Assembly: GCA_030180075.1 (NCBI GenBank)
Contig: JASNJN010000069.1
Location: 1-26,569, forward strand
Direction of reading: 5' to 3'
Length of the DNA: 26,569 bases
Source of the DNA: Mikrocytos mackini
Taxonomy: Eukaryota > Endomyxa > Ascetosporea > Mikrocytida > Mikrocytiidae
A program made the position numbers and the translations under genes. Below the pieces are notes generated by a model. It searched no databases, had not been told where the DNA came from, and worked only from the letters and a program-made list of their open reading frames with translations. Shown piece after piece: positions 9,694-18,750 of the stretch; position 1 is the first letter of the stretch; every line of letters starts with the position of its first letter.

Positions 9694-10896
9694 TTAATTT
9701 ATATATTCATTAAGTATTTCCAATTGAATCAAACAATTTGTGGTTTTCGATTCCAAATCGTTTTTTATTTCATTTCCTTCAAAATCATAAATAGAAAATA
9801 TATATTCACAATTATTTTCTATTTTGGCAATAATATGATCGCTATTGTTTCCTTTTTTGCTTTTCACAACATTAAACTCTAAAAATAGCTTTATGTTATG
9901 TCTTAGTTGCGTATTGTGATTGTCATTAAACTCGAACATATAGAAGTACATAGGATAAAAGCTCAACAAAATGAATCTTTTCAATGAATAGCTTTCCTTC
10001 AATAGATTTAACTCAGTATAGTTTTCTCCGTTAGGCGCTTCACTTTCCTTAATGGTATTTGGGCGATGTATTTCCTTTTTCATCGTTATCTCGCCAACAC
10101 GATTGTCTATTTTCTTTACAACCAGTAATGTTTTCGATAATTTATACAAGGCATCATAAAAGCCTTGTACAAAGACACTATATTCTTTGTTGATTTTAAT
10201 ATCTTTTTCTATGTCCTTAAACTCGGACAAAATGCTTGTTATCGTCGATACGTACTGCATTAAGATTACCCGTAGAAATTGATTCACCAGTAGGAAATTA
10301 ACGAAGAAAGGAATTCCGACATCTTTAGTCGGTGCATTGTCACTTGTATCTAAAAAAAGTACGTGTGTTAAATACACTTCGGTTTCCTTTTCGGTGATGA
10401 ATTTGTAGAATAGAAGAAGTAACCTTAATAGAAGGAACATCGACTGTTCTGGTGCGTATTTCTGGGCAGACGATTCTAGAATCCCAAGCGTCTTTATAGT
10501 TTCTGCTATTGAATTAATGAGAGAAGTAACACCTCGAGCATATTCTTGATTAGCTACTTTAATCTGCGTTATAGATGCCTGAAGAAATTTTATGTAGTTG
10601 GTGTGGCTTATCTTACCAAATACAATTTTGTATACGGTGGAGAAATCATCGAATGTGTAGCTTTTGAACACAAGCTTTTTGTCTGGCATTTTGTTTCTTA
10701 GTAAAGTTTGGTGTGTTGTACAATTAGCACATGTTTTACCAGAAGTATCTGCAACGCGATTGTTTCCACGAATCAACAAATAAACTGCGAGCGATACTAA
10801 CAAGGAAATTCCCAGTAATCCAATCCCGAAATAAAGTTTCCTAGTCGAGATGAAGTACTTTGGAAATTTCGCCTTCTTTAGTTTGTATCGTTTCAT
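9694..10896 (-). CDS. Unrecognised type II membrane protein, family member B
   Basis: A 400-residue protein of unknown family. The N-terminus is strongly basic (MKRYKLKKAKFPKY), followed by one membrane helix at 21-42 and a long outer domain. A CxxC pair (Cys56, Cys59) sits just outside the membrane. Near residue 307 it has RFILLSFYPMYFYMFEFNDN, and later IENNCEYIF. Both match the protein at 14097 (EFVLLCFHPIYILMFEFKEK and LEEHCSGVF), in the same order and at similar spacing, so these two are very likely paralogues. The positive-inside rule puts the N-terminus in the cytoplasm. It is divergent from the gene at 11223 with a 326-bp shared promoter region. Function unknown. Confidence 0.82.
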   Translation of the reverse strand: MKRYKLKKAKFPKYFISTRKLYFGIGLLGISLLVSLAVYLLIRGNNRVADTSGKTCANCTTHQTLLRNKMPDKKLVFKSYTFDDFSTVYKIVFGKISHTNYIKFLQASITQIKVANQEYARGVTSLINSIAETIKTLGILESSAQKYAPEQSMFLLLRLLLLFYKFITEKETEVYLTHVLFLDTSDNAPTKDVGIPFFVNFLLVNQFLRVILMQYVSTITSILSEFKDIEKDIKINKEYSVFVQGFYDALYKLSKTLLVVKKIDNRVGEITMKKEIHRPNTIKESEAPNGENYTELNLLKESYSLKRFILLSFYPMYFYMFEFNDNHNTQLRHNIKLFLEFNVVKSKKGNNSDHIIAKIENNCEYIFSIYDFEGNEIKNDLESKTTNCLIQLEILNEYIN

Positions 10897-11222
10897 ATTA
10901 TGGTAATCAATTTGTGTATAACCGTAACTTGTTTTGTAAGTCTGTTTCGTTTTTACGTAGTATTCTTAATGGGTACTCGTGGGATTAAATGGGAAATAGA
11001 AAACAAAATTTCTTTTCCAAGCGTCGAAACTATTAACAAATTCAGAACGTCCCAATAGGCTTCTAAAGTTGAAACAGAGGGTTCACTTTCAAAATATAAC
11101 CTATATTAAATTTACTTTTTGTCCACGCTGTACAATACGGTCTTTTAATTGAATATAGTCTGTAATCTTTGATATTTTGTTCTTACTCTGCCCTTGGAGT
11201 GATGATTTAGTTTTCAGTTAAC
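10897..11222. other. Divergent promoter region between family members B and C
   Basis: A 326-bp spacer between two divergently transcribed membrane-protein genes. It contains no ORF of note. No AAATTT tract directly abuts either start, unlike the housekeeping genes here. Confidence 0.5.
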
Positions 11223-12434
11223 ATGCAATTGCTTCATTCTGACAACAATGAAACCCAAACTCCTTTCTTGAACTTATACGGGATAATACTAGCTATATTT
11301 CTGGTTATTGGAGCTACAATGTGCCAATTAATATATACAAGGTTCTCTGATCCAACTTCCTCTATTAACACAGCAAATGAAAGTGAAGAGATTTCTTTTC
11401 GAAATTTCATGGATATAGGTGCCTTTCAAGATAGGAAATTAACATCTTTGACGAGGGATTATTATACCCGGGAACCAGGGCCGTCTTCAGCTTCGTATAT
11501 CCCTTATCCATCTCAAGGAAGCGATTTCGAAAACTATCAAAAAAATAAAAACGAAAACAAGATCCTCCTTCTTTCAGAAGACGAGCTAACAAACCTGATA
11601 AAACGCACAGAAGTGGCCAGGGATTTGCTAAAGAATAATCCTGAGGACCACTCTTTTTATGAGCTCACCCGCAGCACTATAATAGGATACACGGAACAAG
11701 TTTTTTCTTTAGTTGAAGTCCACCAAACTCTTATGGCTGCGTATGAGAAATTAAAAGCAATAAAATCATCCAATAACATTCCCAACGCTAAATATGCTGA
11801 ATTTATTAATCCTTTGATTAGATTTAGAACGTTCACAACTTTGAATCTCCTCGAGATTAAAAAGTACTTCATTTCAATTCTAATTAAACAAGACATAATA
11901 AAAGGAACAATACAAACCAACCAAAAGTCTGCCTTGTTCTATAGTGCATTTGCCAACAGGTACAAAGACTTAACAACTGACATTGAAACAAAAATGTTAG
12001 AAAACAAAGATCATGGCAACACATTACAACCACCTAAAGAACGTTTCTTAGTATTTTTCGATAAGTTCCAGTTGCTATTAGAACATTACACAATGAATCT
12101 TCAAATCATGACGATGTGGTGTTTTGAGATCCATGATAAAGATAATCCGCGCCCACAAACATTTTTGGAAGCTTTGGCTGAACAAAGCTTAAACAAAGAA
12201 GATAGGCTTAAGTTAAAATGGGAAATTTTAAATGTGCGGTTAATAATAGGGGATTTGATGTCACTAATGAACGGGGGAGAAGATAAAGAAATAAACCATG
12301 CGTCCATATTGGAACTTCAACATACATTGATACATAAACACCTTCATAACTTTATTAAACTGGTGTTTAGAGACATTAAGACAGTTGATATAAAACGTTT
12401 AATGACAACCGTAAACTCAGATTTAACTAAATAG
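11223..12434 (+). CDS. Unrecognised type II membrane protein, possible family member C
   Basis: A 403-residue protein with the same architecture as its neighbours: short hydrophilic N-terminus, one membrane helix at 17-38 (NLYGIILAIFLVIGATMCQLIY), then a long outer domain. The segment after the helix is Ser/Thr/Pro/Tyr-rich and likely disordered (about 40-115), then the sequence becomes helical. Its counterpart of the family motif is weak, MTMWCFEIHDKDN near 300, so membership rests mostly on architecture, length and position. The stop lies 42 bp from that of the convergent ANTH gene. Function unknown. It could be an unrelated single-pass protein. Confidence 0.78.
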   Translation: MQLLHSDNNETQTPFLNLYGIILAIFLVIGATMCQLIYTRFSDPTSSINTANESEEISFRNFMDIGAFQDRKLTSLTRDYYTREPGPSSASYIPYPSQGSDFENYQKNKNENKILLLSEDELTNLIKRTEVARDLLKNNPEDHSFYELTRSTIIGYTEQVFSLVEVHQTLMAAYEKLKAIKSSNNIPNAKYAEFINPLIRFRTFTTLNLLEIKKYFISILIKQDIIKGTIQTNQKSALFYSAFANRYKDLTTDIETKMLENKDHGNTLQPPKERFLVFFDKFQLLLEHYTMNLQIMTMWCFEIHDKDNPRPQTFLEALAEQSLNKEDRLKLKWEILNVRLIIGDLMSLMNGGEDKEINHASILELQHTLIHKHLHNFIKLVFRDIKTVDIKRLMTTVNSDLTK

Positions 12435-12476
12435 TCACTTAAATTCGTTAATGATAAATATACTTATTTATTCACT

Positions 12477-13610
12477 TTAAAGATTTCCAAATAAGTCATT
12501 CATCATCTCTTCGTTTTTGTCTTGAGTAGTATTGTTTTCAGCTACATCACCGCCAAACAGCATGTCCATTTCACCTTTGATATCATTCTCACCACTTATG
12601 TTATTCCCATTATTCCCACTATCCCCGTTTTCTTTCTTTTCCACAACATCTTCTTTCTTTGTAGTGTTATCCCCCGCACTAATTCTTTCCAAAATGTCTC
12701 TTATCTGCTTAAAATCCTCCACGCTAGTGTTCATCGAGTTATTCTCATACCTGACGTTAATATCCCCAGTGTTCTCCATCGATAAATTGTTAATCCAAAT
12801 CTTAACCTTACTTACCGTCTTCTCCAATTTATTCACCACCTTTTTATACGCCTCTATAGACTCCTTTGGTGTCTCCGTTGAAAGCTTCAAAAGTATAACG
12901 TACTTAATTCCCTCGACCAGAACTAGCGCCTCATTTCTGATTAATTCGGATAAAAATATGGTGCAGCTATTCGCCAAGTCCATGTTAGGGAATGTTATTT
13001 GGCTTAAGGCACTTAATTGGGAAACGGTGTCTTCAATCAACCCAAAGACGGTGACATCTCCAAACCTCTTCTCGACATACTGATCGAGCAATTCTTTGTT
13101 GTTGAACCCTGTAATTAGACGGCCGTGTTTAATCAAGTTGGCCAATCTAATTTTGTTGTAGGCAAGCAAGAAATTAATGCACTGTGCTCTGGACTGGTTT
13201 CCATAAGAGCTGGTTTGAGGGACAAAGCTGAAGTTGAATATATTGGGACGGTTGGAAATGACATATATTATGTAGTCACCGCAGAATTGGGTTGTTGAGA
13301 ACTCTTGTATGAGAAGGAGGGTTTTGATGACCACTTTCCATTTGTAGTGCGTGAGACGGGTCTCAAAAGCAGACAGGAACACTTCCCTGTCTATATAATG
13401 GTTGGCTGATACGCCCTGGTGTATATTGCTTGGAGAAAGTATGCCAAAGAGCAGAGATTTCCATTTTACCTTGGGGAGGTGGTTGTCGTTCCATGTAACT
13501 TTAGAAACGGCTTCCTCGAGGTTTGAGTTTATTTGGGATGTAATAAGTCTCTTTGACTTGTCGACAAGGTTCTTGGTGTGTTCTTTGACCTTTTGTAAAC
13601 CGCTTTTCAT
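12477..13610 (-). CDS. ANTH-domain clathrin adaptor, AP180/CALM-like
   Basis: A 377-residue protein. Residues about 30-280 resemble an ANTH domain, the helical PtdIns(4,5)P2-binding module of AP180/CALM (yeast Yap1801/2). The best-preserved parts are EEAVSKVTWNDNHLPKVKW (32-50) and the helix HYKWKVVIKTLLLIQEFSTTQF (88-109), matching the family's second to fourth helices. The tail (from about 300) is Asn/Asp/Glu-rich and disordered, with two short LFG motifs: MDMLFGGD and the C-terminal MNDLFGNL (DLF at 372-374). DLF-type motifs bind clathrin or AP-2 appendages, so a coat-adaptor role in endocytosis or vesicle budding fits. The basic N-terminus (LQKVKEHTKNLVDKSKRL) may help bind the membrane. 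Convergent with the 11223 gene and divergent from the 14097 gene. Confidence 0.78.
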   Translation of the reverse strand: MKSGLQKVKEHTKNLVDKSKRLITSQINSNLEEAVSKVTWNDNHLPKVKWKSLLFGILSPSNIHQGVSANHYIDREVFLSAFETRLTHYKWKVVIKTLLLIQEFSTTQFCGDYIIYVISNRPNIFNFSFVPQTSSYGNQSRAQCINFLLAYNKIRLANLIKHGRLITGFNNKELLDQYVEKRFGDVTVFGLIEDTVSQLSALSQITFPNMDLANSCTIFLSELIRNEALVLVEGIKYVILLKLSTETPKESIEAYKKVVNKLEKTVSKVKIWINNLSMENTGDINVRYENNSMNTSVEDFKQIRDILERISAGDNTTKKEDVVEKKENGDSGNNGNNISGENDIKGEMDMLFGGDVAENNTTQDKNEEMMNDLFGNL

Positions 13611-14096
13611 TGTTAGACAACTAAACTTTTTATGACAGATTTTTTTGAAATGAAAAGAATAAAATCATCCACGCCGAACGAACAAGCTGTACTGATAACA
13701 AACTGATTAAGCGATGGTAAACCAATCAGAAAGTCAAATACCTGTTATATGGGCTTCAAAGATTTCTACCCACGACAGACATATCCTAAACACATCCACC
13801 ACATACATGAACGAATAAAGACCAAATTGATATTTTATGGCACATACCTTTCACTAACATACTCCAAACTCATGCTTAAACATCTGTGTTTCCATTATAT
13901 AGGTCTTACACATGTATTCCGAGAATGTTGTTTTTACAAAAAGTGCAATCAAACTCACGCTAATATCTTCTAACTTTGTATTTGCCCATTTATAAAGGTC
14001 TTCTAATGTGATTATGTGAGTTAAGTTGACAAATGGAAGCGTATTTTTAACACACGGTTGAAAATACTTGTTTCGTTTATTCTAAATTACAGACCA
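13611..14096. other. Divergent intergenic region, ANTH gene to family member D
   Basis: A 486-bp spacer that holds both promoters. A 74-codon plus-strand frame (13749-13973) has no start signal and an odd His/Tyr/Cys-rich composition; I do not call it. No RNA gene seen. Confidence 0.5.
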
Positions 14097-15407
14097 ATGT
14101 TATTCACAGATAAAAAGATAAATACCAGAAGATTACAGCATAGACGAAGGGAAAGATCTGGAACTATTAGATTGCTCATTATTTTAATCTTGTTATGTTC
14201 TTTACTCTTACTTTTAGCTCTCTACTTGTACCTTGCTTTCTTCCACTCAAACAAATCAAAAAAGACATTATCAGTTAATCCTATAGAAAATTACAACCAA
14301 AAGACAATTGCCATTCAACGAACTATTGCAGACAATAAGCCTGAAGAATCAGACCTAAATTTATTCTTTGATGAGATTAAAGACATTTACTATAATCTTT
14401 CAACAGTGACTGTTGTAGGCTTAGAATTAATTTCAAATTACAGTAACGATGATATTTTACGCCCATTTGATGATGAGATAAAAAGTGCTGCTGTTAATTC
14501 TATAAGAAAGATTAGACGATTTAAAACGCTAACATACAACATGGAGAGAAATCAGGAAAAGTTCAATTTAATCTACGTATTTCTTGACACTTATGCCACT
14601 CTTATCCGTGTTCAAAGACTCGCGCATTTAATTACAAAAAGTAACGATGGTATTAAAATGATTTTTAACAATGACTATATCTTTGGAGAGACGCTGAATA
14701 TTAACCAAGATATCCAACTTAATATTTTAATTGGGTCAAGGATTTTGGATCCTTTACTAAGAGTCCAAATTAAAATTATGGAATTATACAGAGACGAACT
14801 AAAACTATTCATGAATAATATACTAAACAAGGAAGTTTATGAGAATGTTATTTTAAGAATTAAAGAGGATATGCTGAAAACTACTAGTCGTTTGATGATT
14901 AAGAGAAAGATTGAGATTAATGGATGGCCTGAACAATCTATTCACAACAATGTGGACGAAGACCCAGCGGCAGACTCTGGGAATGATATGGATGAAAATG
15001 GGCATGTTATAAAAGAAGCGTTTTTGATACAGGCTCAAAATGTTCTTGAAGAATTCGTTTTACTTTGCTTTCATCCTATTTATATACTGATGTTTGAATT
15101 TAAAGAAAAAGAGAAAGATTTTGAACAAAGCCAACTTATCTTGAGAAAAGAATTCAAGGATCAAATAAAAATTGGGGCTGAATTCAAATACCGACAAGAA
15201 GAAGGAAACTACATAAAGCTAAGCGTGGATGAAATTTACAATGATGTAGTTCATGATTTGGAAGAACATTGCTCAGGTGTTTTCGCTGAATATTTAACAG
15301 AAAATCATTCAGATTTAAAATTTTACAAGATACATTGCTTTGATGCAATGGAAAAGGCTTTTATACTTGTTTCGGCCGGTCCCGTTATTCACCCAATATT
15401 TAATTAA
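14097..15407 (+). CDS. Unrecognised type II membrane protein, family member D
   Basis: A 436-residue protein from the ATG at 14097. An upstream in-frame TTG at 14058 would add 13 residues but is not a likely start. The N-terminus is very basic (RRLQHRRRER), followed by a leucine-rich membrane helix at about 24-49 and a long outer domain. Near residue 318 it carries EFVLLCFHPIYILMFEFKEK and, about 65 residues on, LEEHCSGVF, which match the protein at 9694 in the same order. An acidic disordered insert (DEDPAADSGNDMDENG) precedes the first motif. This and 9694 are the clearest paralogue pair in the window. No known domain is recognised and function is unknown. Confidence 0.82.
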   Translation: MLFTDKKINTRRLQHRRRERSGTIRLLIILILLCSLLLLLALYLYLAFFHSNKSKKTLSVNPIENYNQKTIAIQRTIADNKPEESDLNLFFDEIKDIYYNLSTVTVVGLELISNYSNDDILRPFDDEIKSAAVNSIRKIRRFKTLTYNMERNQEKFNLIYVFLDTYATLIRVQRLAHLITKSNDGIKMIFNNDYIFGETLNINQDIQLNILIGSRILDPLLRVQIKIMELYRDELKLFMNNILNKEVYENVILRIKEDMLKTTSRLMIKRKIEINGWPEQSIHNNVDEDPAADSGNDMDENGHVIKEAFLIQAQNVLEEFVLLCFHPIYILMFEFKEKEKDFEQSQLILRKEFKDQIKIGAEFKYRQEEGNYIKLSVDEIYNDVVHDLEEHCSGVFAEYLTENHSDLKFYKIHCFDAMEKAFILVSAGPVIHPIFN

Positions 15408-15929
15408 ATGCTCGATAAATAAATCATGATCATTATTAATATGAGTGTGTTTGTTAAGACACATTAAAAATTCACAAATATTACTTAAGATATAATGATG
15501 TAAATAATAAAAATAAAAGCTTGTTTAATACAAACTAAACTACTTAAATATAATTTTACTTGACATCAATTTATAAAAAATATTATAGTTTGGCCATTTC
15601 AATACTAGATTTAATTAAAATTATAAAGAGCAAAGCATAGGTAAGCCTAAATAAATATTGCTAGGGATAATAACGATTAATAAAAGCGAAGCGTAGACCA
15701 TGTCGAAATATAGATTTATCTTTTTTAATCCTAGATATGTTTATATTTTAATATTTATTGTACAATATAATCCTAACTCTTAAAGATTTTATGGAATTTT
15801 ATTGCGGGAGCACTCGGGGACGATGGGCTCGAGCAGCTTGGCATTAAACAGAGATTTCATTTTGTTTTCTGATTTCTTAATAATTATTATTTTATTTATG
15901 CCTTTTTACAAAGACTTAGGAAGTCTTTC
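15408..15929. other. Intergenic region with a small GC-rich island
   Basis: About 520 bp. To 15800 it is AT-rich without ORFs. At 15803-15843 there is a short GC-rich island (GCGGGAGCACTCGGGGACGA and onward) that stands out from its surroundings. It lies just past the 3' end of the minus-strand integrase fragment, so it may belong to that element's 3' region or LTR. I could not confirm an LTR. Confidence 0.4.
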
Positions 15930-16411
15930 CTACGACATCCTCCCCACTCCTGGGGCTGGACGAATATTCCTTATGTTTTGTTTCATCACTACTCCATCTA
16001 TGTCAATAGTTACGGACCCATTCCCTAGTGTTTTTATTATAACGCCAGGCTCGCTCCATTTTGTCCATCTTATCCTGGGAGTGTGTACGAACATAGACCC
16101 ATTCTCCTTCTTCGTAGCAATGGTTCCGTCTCTCCTCATTTCTTTTGCACTGTGCCAGTCTATTCTTGCATCTCTTTTTTGGATTCCGTCTTGAATATGA
16201 GTGCTAAGATCTCTCTTCAATGGGTCTATGATGCTCCAACCTGTTACAATCTCCGATGTGTTGACTTCCATTTGTCGGTTGATGTTATAGCTTAGTCTCC
16301 TCGATATTAATGGTGGAAGTTGGAATATACTTGAATCTTTATTGTTTCTGAGTGCAACGCCTATCCCTTGGTTTATTCTTTCAGAAAATCCGTTAGACTG
16401 TGGGTTATAAG
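15930..16411 (-). pseudogene. Integrase C-terminal fragment of a second Ty3/gypsy-type element
   Basis: About 160 residues on the minus strand. It opens with TYNPQSNGFSERINQG, the region around the catalytic glutamate of retroviral-type integrases. The integrase tail follows, and then a C-terminal SH3-like module (RIRWTKWSEPGVIIKTLGNG and then SVTIDIDGV) ending in IRNIRPAPG. The fragment begins exactly at the end of the MITE at 16412, and no integrase sequence is recognisable beyond the far end of that MITE, so the upstream part has been lost. The ORF reads for nine more codons into the MITE, giving a chance fused start. It is a different lineage from the pol remnant at 742. Confidence 0.75.
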
Positions 16412-16883
16412 TAGGGCTCCCAAAAAGCAATTTTTTCAAAATTGCATATGGCTATTATTACATCATTTTAACGCTCTAGAACGATTTTCAGATCCTATAG
16501 AGCCTCTGGTAGCGATATTTAAAAGCAATAAAAGGTAATAAAGCCATTTTGGGCAATTTTTAGGTAAATTGACTAAAATAACAGCAATTTGGCGTAATAA
16601 ATGGAATTATTTGAGTTGTTAATCTGGCAAAATTCCATAAAATTTTTTGACGAAAAATTCAAAAATTAAATTCGCCATATTAATCATTAATAGTTATTTA
16701 ATATCGTTATTAATACATAATCAGAATTATTTTGTCATTTCAGGTTATTTTTTGGAAGGAATTTCCCCAATTTTATAATAAAATGGATGGATTTTCATCG
16801 TTTTAGAGGCAATTTGGCGCAAAGAATGCATGTTTTAGGACAATTTTTTTATATAAATATAAAAGCAATTTCTGGGAGCCCTG
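16412..16883. mobile_element. 472-bp AT-rich MITE with hAT-like 11-bp terminal inverted repeats
   Basis: The left end is TAGGGCTCCCA (16412-16422) and the right end is its complement with one mismatch, TGGGAGCCCTG (16873-16883). Both ends continue with AAAGCAATTT-type sequence. YAGGG termini are typical of hAT elements. The interior is AT-rich, has no ORF and contains the motif CAATTTGGCG twice (16589 and 16810). The flanking 8-mers (GTTATAAG and GAAATGAC) match at only four of eight positions, so the hAT target-site duplication is not supported. Non-autonomous. Confidence 0.6.
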
Positions 16884-17714
16884 GAAATGACTAACAAAAA
16901 CAACTCAAACCTATACAAACCCCTGAATAAAACCATTATTGATTCATAAATTGTATTAAAATGCATTTAAAATTCGATCATTATTTGCCTAAATACTACA
17001 CGCTTTTATAATCTAATAAGACAAAAAACGAATATAATGATCATTTTTTAGTCAATTTATGATGAGCATATTCCATCCTAATGGGGATATTTCGTAATTT
17101 TACGAGCATATTTTATGATCTAGACAAATTACAATGAAACATGGCCATTTTCAAAGATTTGGACTAAAAAGGAAAATATATACTTGCAACTTCCATACTC
17201 TAAATGTTTCCTCATATTTGATTATAAATAGCAGTTCAAATATTTTCCCGGTTACTGCTCTATTTATGTTATGAAGATTCTATTATCCGATGTAAATTGT
17301 TTATTAATTAATTGTAAGCCCACTGCTTTGCTTAATATTCTCGGGGAGCAACATAAGTCAAATTAGGCTTAAAATAATCAATAAAAGTGTTCGATTATTG
17401 GCTTGGAAACACGCCGTCCTTATTTTATATGTAACAAATAGGATAAAATCAAGTTAAACAATAAATATTTTATTAAAAATCGTAAGCTTATATTGGGTGT
17501 TGTTTATAATTTTAAAAGTCAAATATGTTACCATTTTCAAGTGAAAACTATATTTGGGTTAATACACTAAATCATTCATATTTCTTTATTTGGCCATGCT
17601 TAATTATTTATAATCATTTATGTTTTACCACATTTCTTTATGATTGTTACCACCTATTCATTATTATAATATTGTCCTTTGTTTTATTCGAATGGACGGT
17701 AAAAATTTGAAAGT
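16884..17714. other. AT-rich region without genes
   Basis: About 830 bp. It contains only short frames, including a 61-codon hydrophobic one at 17525-17710 that I reject as composition-driven. No integrase sequence continues from the MITE-interrupted fragment. No repeat or RNA gene recognised. Confidence 0.5.
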
Positions 17715-18077
17715 TTAAAACAGACATGAGCATTTTCGACGATTTCCGGACCCGACCCGACAACCAGCCCTGATCTTTCCGCAGCCATACTGTGCGTTAC
17801 TAAACCAGGAGTAATGTTGGGATTTTTTTTGAAAATTTAAAATTTTCTCTCTGGTTTCAACTATGCTATTATTAGTAAGACTGGAATCCAACGAAGAAGG
17901 GTTGGTGTTGTTTGAAGCTTGTTTTTTCGCGATCGTAGTCACAGTGTCTTCTTTTCTTTTGTGTTGTTGAGAAGTAATTCCGATATTTCCGCAAGCTACT
18001 AGTACCAGTGCATATTTAGAAGAGTTGGAATGAATGAATAGCTTTAAAACGGGCTGTATCTTGCTTTTCAGGTACAT
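17715..18077 (-). CDS. Small unrecognised protein, 3' end made of a dispersed repeat
   Basis: A 120-residue frame on the minus strand. The ATG at 18077 is preceded by AAAATTTTAAATTTCTAAAACAAG-type sequence, the microsporidian-like start tract, which is the main support for a real start. Residues 18-35 are mildly hydrophobic, ending in LVLVACGNIG, so a weak signal or anchor is possible. A Ser/Thr/Asn/Lys-rich stretch follows. From about residue 80 the coding sequence lies in one copy of a 74-bp repeat found again at 18683, so the original 3' end may have been replaced. Family unknown. It may be a truncated gene. Confidence 0.4.
   Translation of the reverse strand: MYLKSKIQPVLKLFIHSNSSKYALVLVACGNIGITSQQHKRKEDTVTTIAKKQASNNTNPSSLDSSLTNNSIVETREKILNFQKKSQHYSWFSNAQYGCGKIRAGCRVGSGNRRKCSCLF
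17767..17840. repeat. Dispersed 74-bp direct repeat, copy 1
   Basis: GCCCTGATCTTTCCGCAG onward to a poly-T and AAATTT tract, nearly identical to 18683-18756. Differences include C to T after CCGCAG and T to G within GAGTAATG/GAGGAATG. Both copies stay open on the minus strand (reading WFSNAQY); on the plus strand copy 1 has a stop where copy 2 has a glutamate codon. Confidence 0.85.
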
Positions 18078-18081
18078 CTTG

Positions 18082-18101
18082 TTTTAGAAATTTAAAATTT
18101 T
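18082..18101 (-). promoter_or_regulatory. AAATTT-like start signal upstream of the 18077 gene
   Basis: On the minus strand AAAATTTTAAATTTC lies about 10 nt upstream of the ATG. Same type of tract as at the poly(A) polymerase start. Confidence 0.4.
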
Positions 18102-18405
18102 GAAAACAGATTTTTCTGTTTATCACAACTACGGGCACCGCCATTTGCTTAGCCTTTTCGTATTACTCATAAACACTTTCAAAAACATTTTACATTTGCC
18201 AAATAAATTTTATTGGTCTTACAAAACATTTTTGAAAATGGAAAGGCATATTTTACCTTTATCAATGAGTTTGTGAACTGGGGCGGCACATACACCAATG
18301 TAAACATAGCATTGTTTTATGTACCGGCTTATACAATAAACTGGGTTGTTAATTCGATTTATTTTTATAAAACATAACAATTTAAGGAAGAGGGCGTTTG
18401 TTGCG

Positions 18406-18750
18406 CTTATTCCGTCGTGGTCAAATACTTACTACCCATATGGGTACCTAACTCAGGTTTACGACCACGACAGTACCGTGTACCCTGCTCTGTATATAAC
18501 ATAAGCTGTGTTACCCGAGACAGAACGGTTTTGGCATGCCACTCATATTTGGTGGTTTCGGACCCTTTATTCCTTGTTCCCTTCAGCTGATTGTTGCCTA
18601 TATGGGAACATTGGAAATTGGCCCCTGCACAGTATTTTACTATGGCAGCCATTATTCGGAGGTTTCTCCGACCCAACACCCCGCCCTGATCTTTCCGCAG
18701 TCATACTGTGCGTTACTAAACCAGGAGGAATGTTGGGATTTTTTTTGAAA
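18406..18750 (+). pseudogene. Coding-like orphan stretch, frameshifted, no known family
   Basis: This 345-bp stretch is clearly richer in GC than its AT-rich surroundings. One frame reads SNTYYPYGYLTQVYDHDSTV to a stop near 18500. Another then reads FGMPLIFGGFGPFIPCSLQL and onward to a stop at 18746-18748, ending in NQEECWDFF. The minus strand is also open for 90 codons, so the coding strand is not certain. I recognise no domain. It may be a remnant of a gene or transposon whose end forms the dispersed repeat. Confidence 0.3.

Noticed and set aside
13749-13973. 74-codon plus-strand frame
   Set aside because: No start tract, odd His/Tyr/Cys composition, no known family; likely chance in the divergent spacer.
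14058-14096. TTG-initiated N-terminal extension of family member D
   Set aside because: The ATG at 14097 gives a short basic N-terminus like that of member B, and TTG starts are not expected in a nuclear eukaryotic gene.
15802-16194. 130-codon plus-strand frame with hydrophobic segments
   Set aside because: Antisense to the integrase fragment, whose minus-strand motifs are clear.
16404-16891. 8-bp target-site duplication around the hAT-like MITE
   Set aside because: The flanking 8-mers match at only four of eight positions.
17525-17710. 61-codon hydrophobic frame
   Set aside because: AT-rich sequence gives Phe/Ile/Leu/Tyr by composition alone.
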